Of a stretch of DNA of 58,474 nt, positions 43,994-51,298 are shown in pieces. The stretch is taken from assembly GCA_964346535.1 (NCBI GenBank), contig CAYFUN010000004.1, positions 1 to 58,474 on the forward strand. Reading direction: 5' to 3'. A program made the position numbers and the translations under genes. A model generated the notes under the pieces. The model saw nothing but the letters and a program-made list of their open reading frames with translations. It ran no database searches and was not told the origin of the DNA. Source of the DNA: Neofamilia sp964346535 (GTDB taxonomy: Bacteria; Bacillota; Clostridia; Tissierellales; Peptoniphilaceae). The stretch's first letter is position 1. Each line of letters begins with the position of its first letter.

Positions 43994-44587
43994 ATGAAAA
44001 AATTATTTTTAACCCTAGCTCTTATGCTTGTATTAACTTCTTGTAATCAAGAAGCAGCAAAAGAAGAAAAACCTGCAGAAGAAAATGCAGTAGTAGCTGA
44101 AAACCAAGACAACAAAGAAGCAGAAGCAGCAGAAGAAGGAACAGAATCAGAATTTATCGCAGGTCTTGACAAGACTATGATCACTGAAGGTGAATTAGAA
44201 GTAGCTAAAGCTATTGACGGTGAATTTATTGATAACTTTATTATTTTCTTTAACGCAGAAACTTTTGAGTTTACTTTAAAACAAAGAAATGACACAGACT
44301 ACAACCTTGTAGCTGATAAAGTTAAGGCTCACGCTTATGGTGAAGATGCTGATAAAACTGACTGGAATGCCTTTGTAGAATCTCTAGTAGCAGCTTCAAA
44401 GGCCTATGAAGGCAAGGAAGACACTAGACAACCAATCATTAAAGTTCTAAACCCATTTTATGCAAAAAGCGCTTTAGTTCTTGTAAAAGACGGTGAAGTT
44501 CTTTATGACTTTGCAACAGAAGAACCAAAGGGAGACGCTGGTAGCGAAGGAATGGCTCTAGAAGACGCTGCAGAACTTGTAAAATAA
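43994..44587 (+). CDS. Putative lipoprotein
   Basis: About 197 residues beginning MKKLFLTLALMLVLTSCNQ with lipobox LTSC, then an Ala/Glu-rich linker (residues about 20-50) and a globular domain of about 145 residues (AGLDKTMITEGELEVAKAID...). The ATG at 43994 has GGAGG before it; the frame is open further up but that part overlaps the promoter. No family recognised. The perfect promoter suggests strong expression. Confidence 0.8.
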   Translation: MKKLFLTLALMLVLTSCNQEAAKEEKPAEENAVVAENQDNKEAEAAEEGTESEFIAGLDKTMITEGELEVAKAIDGEFIDNFIIFFNAETFEFTLKQRNDTDYNLVADKVKAHAYGEDADKTDWNAFVESLVAASKAYEGKEDTRQPIIKVLNPFYAKSALVLVKDGEVLYDFATEEPKGDAGSEGMALEDAAELVK

Positions 44588-44601
44588 ATAAAATTTTTTA
44601 G

Positions 44602-44627
44602 CGGTAGACCTAGTCTACCGTTTTTTT
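44602..44627 (+). terminator. Terminator of the lipoprotein gene
   Basis: CGGTAGA/TCTACCG stem, five-base loop, seven T. Confidence 0.92.
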
Positions 44628-44631
44628 ATGC

Positions 44632-44731
44632 NNNNNNNNNNNNNNNNNNNNNNNNNNNNNNNNNNNNNNNNNNNNNNNNNNNNNNNNNNNNNNNNNNNNN
44701 NNNNNNNNNNNNNNNNNNNNNNNNNNNNNNN
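44632..44731. other. Assembly gap (100 N)
   Basis: Exactly 100 unknown bases; the second scaffold join. It removes the 5' part of the next gene. Confidence 0.99.
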
Positions 44732-45056
44732 CAAGGGCTATGACGACCACAGCCTTAACAGCAATTACAGTTGGGCCTACAGCCATGAAGTCAGTCTAAG
44801 AGAAGATTCGATTTTTTATAAAATTTTAGGGAAAAAGAGAATTTTTGTAAACTCCTTCCACCACCAAGCAGCAGCAGATGTTCCTGCTTCTTTTAAACTA
44901 AGTGGCCAGGCTGATGATGGAATAATTGAGGCTATGGAATATGAAGATTTAAATGACAGATTTATTATGGCAACTCAGTGGCATCCTGAAATGATGGGAA
45001 TAAAAGATGAAGACCAAGAAAAACTTTTTGCTTATTTTATAAGCCAGTGCAAGTAA
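44732..45056 (+). CDS. Gamma-glutamyl-gamma-aminobutyrate hydrolase-like protein (5' part lost in gap)
   Basis: The last 108 residues of a class I glutamine-amidotransferase-like hydrolase (peptidase C26/PuuD type): a beta-rich region, VNSFHHQAAADVPASFKLSG, and the catalytic His-Pro-Glu in ATQWHPEMMG. The nucleophilic Cys would lie in the missing part. Full family members have about 240 residues, so roughly 130 residues are hidden. The substrate may be a gamma-glutamyl compound, consistent with peptide/folate-conjugate use nearby. Confidence 0.85.
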
Positions 45057-45064
45057 AACGAGTG

Positions 45065-45096
45065 AAAGCAAGAAAGCTAAAAATTTCTTGCTTTTT
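45065..45096 (+). terminator. Terminator of the C26 hydrolase gene
   Basis: AGCAAGAAA/TTTCTTGCT stem followed by a T-rich tail. Confidence 0.88.
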
Positions 45097-45188
45097 CTCT
45101 TTTCAACTAGTTATTTTATTGATAAATAGCCATCTTTGATATAAGATATTCTTAAAGATATGTAGAAAAATTAGACGAGGAGATTAAG

Positions 45189-45863
45189 ATGAAATATGGA
45201 ATTTTAGGGGCCATGGAATCAGAAGTAAAAATGATTCTAGCCCATATGGAAAATATAAAAGAAGAAAAAATTTCAGGTTTTAGCTATTATCAGGGAACCT
45301 ATAAAAATAAAGACCTAGTTGTAACAGAATGTTCAATAGGCAAGGTAAATTCAGCCCTTTCAACTCAAATTATGATAGATAATTTTAAGCCTGACTTTAT
45401 TATAAACACAGGAATTGCAGGAGGTTTAGACAGTCGTTTACAAGTTCTATCTCTTGTAATTGGAGATAAGCTTACCTTCCATGACTTTGACCACGATATT
45501 TTAAAAAACTATTTCCCCTACCAAGAATATTTTTATGCAGATGAAAGAGCAGTAAAAATTGCTGAGGAAGTTGCAAAAGATGCAAATATCCATCAAATAA
45601 CAGGGACTATAGTAACAGGAGATCTTTTCGTAGAAGATTCAAAGAAAAAAGACCAGCTTCTCAAGGACTACTCAGCCCTTTGTGTAGAAATGGAAGGGGC
45701 AGCTATAGCAAATACTGCCTTTATTAACGACCTGCCATTTATTGTAGTTAGGACAATTTCTGACCTGGCAGACGATGGCGGCTCAATGACCTATGACGAA
45801 TTTAAAGTTCAGGCTTCAGACCACTCAGCAAAAATAGTTTTAAACTTAGTAGAAAGACTTTAG
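45189..45863 (+). CDS. mtnN: 5'-methylthioadenosine/S-adenosylhomocysteine nucleosidase
   Basis: 224 residues. Phosphorylase fold with GILGAMESEVKMILAHMEN at the N terminus, IINTGIAGGLDSRL, the purine/ribose residues in ALCVEMEGAAIANTAF (Met-Glu) and the catalytic Asp in VRTISDLADDGG. It cleaves MTA and SAH to adenine plus a thioribose product, feeding the activated-methyl cycle. GAGGAGATTAAG before the ATG. A DUF1847 gene follows after 9 bp. Confidence 0.95.
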   Translation: MKYGILGAMESEVKMILAHMENIKEEKISGFSYYQGTYKNKDLVVTECSIGKVNSALSTQIMIDNFKPDFIINTGIAGGLDSRLQVLSLVIGDKLTFHDFDHDILKNYFPYQEYFYADERAVKIAEEVAKDANIHQITGTIVTGDLFVEDSKKKDQLLKDYSALCVEMEGAAIANTAFINDLPFIVVRTISDLADDGGSMTYDEFKVQASDHSAKIVLNLVERL

Positions 45864-45872
45864 GAGGAAAAA

Positions 45873-46520
45873 ATGTACTATTGTGCCCAATGTAAAAAAA
45901 TAACATGTAAAACTGATAGAGACGACTACCCAAAGAACTGCCCAACCCTAGAAGGAGAAAAGCTAGAAGAAATAAAGGAAATGTACAAGGATCCTCTAGA
46001 AGGCAAGGTTGCCTACCATGCAGCCAAGACAGAAAAAGAAGGCTATGGCAGACTAACAAGGGTAGAAGAAACTATCTTGTTTTTTAAAAAAATGCAAGTA
46101 AAAAAAGTCGGCTTGGCCTTTTGTTGCGGCCTAATGGAAGAGGGAAAAATCCTAGCTGACATCCTAACAAAAAATGGCTTTACAGTTTGTTCAGTAATGT
46201 GCAAAAACGGCTCAATAGAAAAGTCCTTTATTGGCCTAGAAAAATCTGACTACCTAAAGCCAGACACCAGAGAAGTAATGTGCAATCCAATTGGTCAAGC
46301 AGAATTTTTAAATTCCCAAGAAACTGACTACAATTTACTATTGGGACTTTGTGTTGGCCATGACTCACTATTTTTAAAACATTCAAAGGCCCTAGTAACA
46401 GTTATAGGAGTAAAAGACAGGGTCCTTTGTCACAATCCAGTGGCAGCCCTTTATCAGGCAGATAAATATTATAAGAATAAATTGTATCCACCAGCAGATA
46501 AAAAAGAAGAAGGCCGATAA
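45873..46520 (+). CDS. DUF1847 family cysteine-rich protein
   Basis: 215 residues. An N-terminal cysteine cluster (YYCAQCKKITCK ... KNCP), then a Rossmann-like region with KVGLAFCCGLMEEGKILA, VCSVMCKNG, REVMCNP and LLLGLCVGHDSLFL; about a dozen cysteines suggest a metal or Fe-S site. DUF1847 proteins have no assigned reaction. It is coupled to mtnN by a short gap with AGGAGG, so a link to sulfur/methyl metabolism is possible (inference). Confidence 0.85.
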   Translation: MYYCAQCKKITCKTDRDDYPKNCPTLEGEKLEEIKEMYKDPLEGKVAYHAAKTEKEGYGRLTRVEETILFFKKMQVKKVGLAFCCGLMEEGKILADILTKNGFTVCSVMCKNGSIEKSFIGLEKSDYLKPDTREVMCNPIGQAEFLNSQETDYNLLLGLCVGHDSLFLKHSKALVTVIGVKDRVLCHNPVAALYQADKYYKNKLYPPADKKEEGR

Positions 46521-46971
46521 AATATTTTTTGAAAGGCTGGACCAAGACTTTTCAACAGTATTATTTGCTAAAAGTGTGTAAAATTAGGGATAAAAAAACT
46601 TATCCCCAAAAGCCTAGACTTATCCACAGGCGTCTTACTTTATCCCCAAAGCCTTATAAGACCAAGCTTTAAAGAAAATCTTAGAAAAATGAAAAAATAA
46701 GAATTGTGAAAAGTTTTTTCCACAAAAGCCTAGAAGCCACTATTTTACAGGCTTTAAGCCTGAATATCTTTTTGGGAAAAATATTTTTTATTCAAGAAAA
46801 AGAAAAGTAAAAAAGAAAGATATAAAAAACTTAAAAGCTTGACCTATGAAAACTTGGGGAAAACTGTTGATAACTGTGGATAAATGTTAAAAAGTCAAGT
46901 TAATAAAATTTTCGTAAAAAAATCCAATACAAGTTATTTATTTTTTATTTTATGTTAGAATAAAGGAGCTT
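46521..46971. other. Gene-free stretch with a second cluster of DnaA boxes
   Basis: 451 bp, A-rich. Plus-strand boxes at 46600-46608 (TTATCCCCA), 46620-46628 (TTATCCACA, perfect) and 46640-46648 (TTATCCCCA) are exactly 20 bp apart. Minus-strand boxes at 46865-46873 (TGTTGATAA) and 46875-46883 (TGTGGATAA, perfect) are 10 bp apart. It lies about 25.5 kb from oriC. No terminator is obvious after the DUF1847 gene, and AAAGGAGCTT with an ATG at 46972 closes the stretch. Confidence 0.7.
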
Positions 46972-46984
46972 ATGAAAACACCAA

Positions 46985-47239
46985 TTGAAAAACTCTATTT
47001 TAATTTTCAAAGACTTAAGCAAAAGTAAGACAAGCGAAAGACTAGTTTTTTCTAAAGACCAAGCAGAAAAACTATTAGCAAATCTTTCTAAAACATCAAA
47101 TCTTTATCACAAAAAATTCGGTCGTGGAAAAATGTTAAAAATTGAAAATGACCTTATCTATGTAGACTTTAATGGCGAGGAAAAATTATTTTCTTATCCC
47201 CAAGTCTTTATTGAGGGCTTTATTAGTATTTTAGATTAG
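46985..47239 (+). CDS. Small protein with Tudor-like (UvrD C-terminal type) domain, start probably frameshifted
   Basis: 84 residues in the frame that opens at a TTG at 46985. The C-terminal half, YHKKFGRGKMLKIENDLIYV followed by DFNGEEKLFSYP, resembles the small beta-barrel found at the end of PcrA/UvrD and in stand-alone proteins. The good ribosome-binding site (AGGAGCTT) belongs instead to an ATG at 46972 in another frame, MKTPIEKLYFNFQRLKQK then stop. Loss of one base between 46987 and 47027 would join them into a protein of about 88 residues. It is followed by yitT 10 bp later. Confidence 0.5.
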   Translation: MKNSILIFKDLSKSKTSERLVFSKDQAEKLLANLSKTSNLYHKKFGRGKMLKIENDLIYVDFNGEEKLFSYPQVFIEGFISILD

Positions 47240-47248
47240 GAGTGGAAG

Positions 47249-48112
47249 ATGAAAAGTAGTGATCTTTTTAAAAAAGAAGATGTGAAAAACATTATTATTC
47301 CAGTAGTGGTTGGTTCAGCCCTACTGGCCTTGGGCCAAAACTTTTTCTCAATGCCTTCAGGACTAATATCTGGAGGAGTTAGTGGTCTGGCCCTAATGGC
47401 AGAATATTCCCTAGGGATAAAAGCAGGGCTAGCATATTTTATAATGAACCTACCAATGGTGGTCTTGGCCTTAAAAAAATTTAATTTAAGATTTACCATG
47501 TACTCATTTTTGTCAGTAATTGTATTTACTCTAGTACAAACTATAACGGCTCCCTATATACACATTCTTCATATTGAGGATTTAATGTTAAATGCCATAT
47601 TTTCTGGAGTTGTTCGTGGTATAGGGGCGGGAATGGTTTATAGGGTAGGATCATCAACTCTTGGCTTTGACGTTATTGGGGCAATAACAAGAAAGGCCTT
47701 TAACATATCGGTAACGACCTTAAATAAAATAGTAGATGCCTTTATTTTAAGTGCATCTGCCTATATTTATGGAGTGGAAATTGTCCTTTACACAATAGTT
47801 TCCCAATATATTTTGTTTACTATTGCAGACCAAATAATGCTAGGCATTGGCGAGCGAAAAAATGTAATGATAGTAACAAGAAAGCATGCAGAAATAACAG
47901 AAGCCATTTATCAAAGATTAAACAGAGGAGTAACCTTGATTCATGCAGAAGGAGCCTTTTCTAAAGAGCCGATAAAAATGGTCTTTACAGTAGTTTCTTC
48001 AAGGCAAATAGCTAGAATAAGAGAGATAATGGCAGAGATAGATGAAGAAGCCTTTTTAACAATAACTGATTCAAGTGAAGTTAAAGGAAATGGCTTTAGG
48101 GATTTAGGATAA
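47249..48112 (+). CDS. YitT family membrane protein
   Basis: 287 residues. Five or six membrane spans in the first 190 residues with the repeated small-residue motif (MPSGLISGGVSGLALMAEY; VGSSTLGFDVIGAITRK), then a cytoplasmic DUF2179 domain (RKNVMIVTRKHAEITEAIYQ; RGVTLIHAEGAFSKEPIKM). The family has no established substrate. GGAGTGGAAG before the ATG. The stop is immediately joined to uppP (TAATG). Confidence 0.9.
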   Translation: MKSSDLFKKEDVKNIIIPVVVGSALLALGQNFFSMPSGLISGGVSGLALMAEYSLGIKAGLAYFIMNLPMVVLALKKFNLRFTMYSFLSVIVFTLVQTITAPYIHILHIEDLMLNAIFSGVVRGIGAGMVYRVGSSTLGFDVIGAITRKAFNISVTTLNKIVDAFILSASAYIYGVEIVLYTIVSQYILFTIADQIMLGIGERKNVMIVTRKHAEITEAIYQRLNRGVTLIHAEGAFSKEPIKMVFTVVSSRQIARIREIMAEIDEEAFLTITDSSEVKGNGFRDLG

Positions 48113-48981
48113 TGAGCGAAATAATAAAAGTAATAATACTGTCCTTTGTAGAAGGGATAACTGAATTTTTACCAGTATCATCAACAGGACACTTAATTTT
48201 AGTAAATGAATTTGTCAAATTAGAACCAGAGGCCTTTTCCAACGCCTTTAATGTAATAATCCAACTAGGGGCAATTTGTGCAGTAATTCGCCAATACTTT
48301 TATAAGTTAAACCCTTGGGACCTAGGAAAAATATCCTTTAATACAGATATAAAGGACTACGAACATTTAACATTTTCCAACAAGGTGAAATTTAGATTTA
48401 AAAACTACCACAAGCCAACAATGAGACTTTGGATCAAGGTGGTTTTAGGATTTATGCCAGCCATGGTTTTAGGTCTGCTTTTTGACGACCTAATAGACAA
48501 GTATCTTTTTAGCCCAAAGGTTGTAGCAGCAGCCCTAATCTTTTGGGGGATAGTAATTATTTTAATTGAAAAGAGAAAAGACAAGAAAATTACAGCAGAA
48601 AAGCTAGGAGACCTAAGTCCAATCCAGGCAGTAAAAATTGGATTTTTCCAATGTTTGGCTATGATACCAGGAACATCTAGGTCAGCAGCTACAATAATTG
48701 GAGGTCTAATGACAGGAGCTTCAAGAACAGTGGCAGCAGAATTTTCCTTTTTCTTAGCTATTCCTACTATGCTAGGGGCCACAGTTTTAAAAATATTTAA
48801 ACTGGGAACTTACTTTAGCCAAAGTCAGTGGCTCTTAATACTTTTAGGATCAATTTTATCCTACTTAGTAGCAGAATTTGTTATAAAAACCTTTATGAAT
48901 TTTATTAAGTCCCACGACTTTGTAGTCTTTGGAATTTACAGGATTATAGTGGGTATTTTGGTCTTTATATTTATTCATTGA
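48112..48981 (+). CDS. uppP: Undecaprenyl-diphosphatase UppP (BacA)
   Basis: 289 residues with about eight spans. The two active-site segments are EGITEFLPVSSTGHLILV and AMIPGTSRSAATIIGGLMTG. It recycles the lipid carrier of cell-wall synthesis and gives bacitracin tolerance. Its start overlaps the YitT stop. A loop of about 35 residues after the second span (KISFNTDIKDYEHLTFSNKV) is longer than usual. Confidence 0.95.
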   Translation: MSEIIKVIILSFVEGITEFLPVSSTGHLILVNEFVKLEPEAFSNAFNVIIQLGAICAVIRQYFYKLNPWDLGKISFNTDIKDYEHLTFSNKVKFRFKNYHKPTMRLWIKVVLGFMPAMVLGLLFDDLIDKYLFSPKVVAAALIFWGIVIILIEKRKDKKITAEKLGDLSPIQAVKIGFFQCLAMIPGTSRSAATIIGGLMTGASRTVAAEFSFFLAIPTMLGATVLKIFKLGTYFSQSQWLLILLGSILSYLVAEFVIKTFMNFIKSHDFVVFGIYRIIVGILVFIFIH

Positions 48982-49036
48982 TTAAACATTTGAATTTCAC
49001 AAAGAAATAATAGAATCAAAATAAGAGGTGAAAAAA

Positions 49037-49723
49037 ATGAGTAAAATTTTAGTAGTAGACGACGAAGAGAGAATAAGAGACGTCATAAAAACATATGCAA
49101 AATATGAAGGCTATGAAGTTGATACAGCAGAAGATGGCCTAAAGGCAATAGAACTAGCCAAAGAAAACGACTATGACTGTATAATCATGGACATAATGAT
49201 GCCTAATTTAGACGGATACTCAGCTCACCAAGAAATAGCTAAAATCAAAGACATACCAGTAATAATGCTATCCTCTAGAGGAGAAGAATATGATAAGTTA
49301 TTTGGTTTTGAAATTGGCATAGACGACTATGTAGTAAAGCCATTTTCGCCAAAAGAACTAATGGCCAGAGTAAAAGTAGCCATAAAGAGAAACTCAAACG
49401 AAAGAAAACCAAACAAGAGCTGGAAAAAAGAAGGCCTAGAAATAGACCTAGAAGGCCATGTAATTTACGTAGATGGCAAACAAGTTTCAGCAACACCAAA
49501 AGAATTTGAGCTTCTAACCTACTTTATCCAAAACGAAAGCAAGGCCCTATCAAGAGACCAACTTCTAAGCTCAGTTTGGGGCTACGACTTTTTCGGAGAC
49601 GATAGAACAGTTGACACCCACATAAAAATGCTAAGAAACACCATTGGCCAATATAGAAAATTTATAATCACAGTAAGAGGAGTTGGCTATAAATTTGATT
49701 CCGAAAATCCAGAAGAAAGATAA
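49037..49723 (+). CDS. OmpR/PhoB-type response regulator
   Basis: 228 residues. Receiver domain: KILVVDDEERIRDVIKTYAK (acidic pair), the phospho-accepting Asp in CIIMDIMMPNLDG, Ser in IMLSSRGEE and the Lys in DYVVKPFSPKEL; C-terminal winged helix (about 130-228) with TPKEFELLTYFIQN and VDTHIKMLRNTIG...TVRGVGYKF. The ATG at 49037 follows GAGGTG; a GTG three codons earlier is the Shine-Dalgarno itself. Forms a pair with the kinase downstream. Confidence 0.92.
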   Translation: MSKILVVDDEERIRDVIKTYAKYEGYEVDTAEDGLKAIELAKENDYDCIIMDIMMPNLDGYSAHQEIAKIKDIPVIMLSSRGEEYDKLFGFEIGIDDYVVKPFSPKELMARVKVAIKRNSNERKPNKSWKKEGLEIDLEGHVIYVDGKQVSATPKEFELLTYFIQNESKALSRDQLLSSVWGYDFFGDDRTVDTHIKMLRNTIGQYRKFIITVRGVGYKFDSENPEER

Positions 49724-49739
49724 AAAAATTAAATCAGAA

Positions 49740-51149
49740 ATGGTAAAGGGAAGTATTCTAAATCGTATTTGGAAATACTTCGCCTTTTATATTGTCATCA
49801 TATTACTTATAATTTGGCTTTTTCAAAATGTATTTCTAGCAGCCTTTTATAAAAATATGAAAATTGCCGACCTAGAAGAAAAAGGCAGGCAAATAACCAA
49901 CGAATATATAGAAGGAAAACCCATAGAAGAATCCTTTAGAAAACTATCTAGCGACTCTACAAATAGGATTCAAATAGTAGACGGCAAGGGCAATGTAATT
50001 TTTCCCAATGCCTGGATGGGAATATTTTATTCAACCTCCTATAACAAGGAATTAATAAGTGCAATCCTTGCAGAAGTTCCAAAAGTTGAAGGAGCCCACA
50101 AACTATTTCCCCTAAAGGTCTTAGACGAAAGATACCAAACCTTTATTTACGCATCATATTTAGGAACAGAAAGTGGAGGTACAGACCTCTACCTAATGAT
50201 AGTTTCACTAGTAGAGCCAATAGACTCGACAGTGCAAATAATGAGGAGGCAGTTCCCATATATAATAGGAATAGTCCTAGCAATAGGAATGATAGTCTCA
50301 TATTTTATTTCAAAGAAACTATCAGCCCCAGTCCTTGCTTTAAATAAGACGGCCAAAGAACTGGCCCTAGGCAAGTACGATATTGACTTTAAAAAATCAG
50401 GAGTTTTCGAAACAGACCAGCTGGCAGATACGCTAAACTTTGTAACAGAAGAGCTATCGAAGATGGAAGAAATGAGAGTATCAATAGTAGCTAATGTCTC
50501 CCATGACCTAAAAACTCCACTAACAGTAATAAAATCCTATTCAGAAATGATCAAGGACATAACTGGAGAGGACAAAGAACTTAGAAATCAAAACCTAGAT
50601 ACGATAATATCAGAAACAGACAGGTTAACAGAAATGGTAAACTCAATTCTAAATGTCTCAAAACTAGAAATGCAAATGGATGAACTAAACCTAGAAGAAG
50701 TATCATTAAAGGAAATGACTGAAGATATAATCTCAAGATTAGACGTCCTTAGCAAAAAACAAGCCTATGAATTTATAATAGACGGTAACTCAGAAGGCTG
50801 GATTCAAGCAGACAGGTCGATGATTTACCAAGTCCTCTACAACTTTGCATCAAATGCAGTAAGCTTTGTTGGTCCAGACAAGAAGATCATCTTTAGAATT
50901 GAAGAAGACGAAGAAAAAATAACCTACTCAGTTATAGACCACGGCAAGGGCATATCAAAAGCAGACCAGGAAAAAATCTGGGAAAGATACTACACTGACC
51001 ACCACAACCACATAAGAAACGTAGTGGGAACAGGTCTAGGCCTGCACATAGTGCGAGTAATCTTAAAAAAACACGGCTTCGAATATGGAGTAGAATCAGA
51101 AGAAGGCAAGGGCTCAAGATTTTATTTTATAGCCCCAAAAATATCTTAA
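49740..51149 (+). CDS. Sensor histidine kinase
   Basis: About 469 residues: membrane span 1 (ILNRIWKYFAFYIVIILLII), an outside sensor segment of about 135 residues, span 2 (FPYIIGIVLAIGMIVSYFI), HAMP, HisKA with the phosphorylated His in NVSHDLKTPLTVIKSYSEM, and an HATPase with N-box VLYNFASNAVSF, G1 VIDHGKGIS and G2 VVGTGLGLHIV. The signal is unknown; location behind uppP suggests cell-envelope stress (inference). The start is uncertain: ATG 49740 is the best candidate, but the open frame extends into the regulator gene. Confidence 0.85.
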   Translation: MVKGSILNRIWKYFAFYIVIILLIIWLFQNVFLAAFYKNMKIADLEEKGRQITNEYIEGKPIEESFRKLSSDSTNRIQIVDGKGNVIFPNAWMGIFYSTSYNKELISAILAEVPKVEGAHKLFPLKVLDERYQTFIYASYLGTESGGTDLYLMIVSLVEPIDSTVQIMRRQFPYIIGIVLAIGMIVSYFISKKLSAPVLALNKTAKELALGKYDIDFKKSGVFETDQLADTLNFVTEELSKMEEMRVSIVANVSHDLKTPLTVIKSYSEMIKDITGEDKELRNQNLDTIISETDRLTEMVNSILNVSKLEMQMDELNLEEVSLKEMTEDIISRLDVLSKKQAYEFIIDGNSEGWIQADRSMIYQVLYNFASNAVSFVGPDKKIIFRIEEDEEKITYSVIDHGKGISKADQEKIWERYYTDHHNHIRNVVGTGLGLHIVRVILKKHGFEYGVESEEGKGSRFYFIAPKIS

Positions 51150-51160
51150 AATAATAAGAA

Positions 51161-51199
51161 AAAACTAGCTATCAAAATTTTTTCAATAGCTAGTTTTTA
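51161..51199 (+). terminator. Terminator of the two-component operon
   Basis: AAAACTAGCTAT/ATAGCTAGTTTT 12-bp stem with an outward T-run. Confidence 0.9.
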
Positions 51200-51256
51200 T
51201 TTTGCTAAAAATTATCTTATAAAATTCTCTAGGCAAAAGTTTAAAAATTAGAACTT

Positions 51257-51298
51257 TAGCCTAAAAAACTTCTTAGCTAAGTTTGCTATTTTAGGCTA
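51257..51298. repeat. Inverted repeat spanning the adhesin stop codon
   Basis: TAGCCTAAAA (51257-51266) and TTTTAGGCTA (51289-51298) pair perfectly; between them AACTTAGCTAAGAAGTT can form an inner hairpin. On the minus strand the T-run lies inside the outer stem; probably the adhesin terminator. Confidence 0.6.

Noticed and set aside
44628..44731. ATG directly before the second N gap as start of the C26 hydrolase
   Set aside because: The gap length is a placeholder, so the frame through it has no meaning; the ATG lies in the T-run tail of the preceding terminator.
47249..51149. UppP with the adjacent two-component system as a known bacitracin module
   Set aside because: There is no BceAB-type ABC transporter, and the kinase has a large extracellular sensor unlike BceS, so only proximity supports it.
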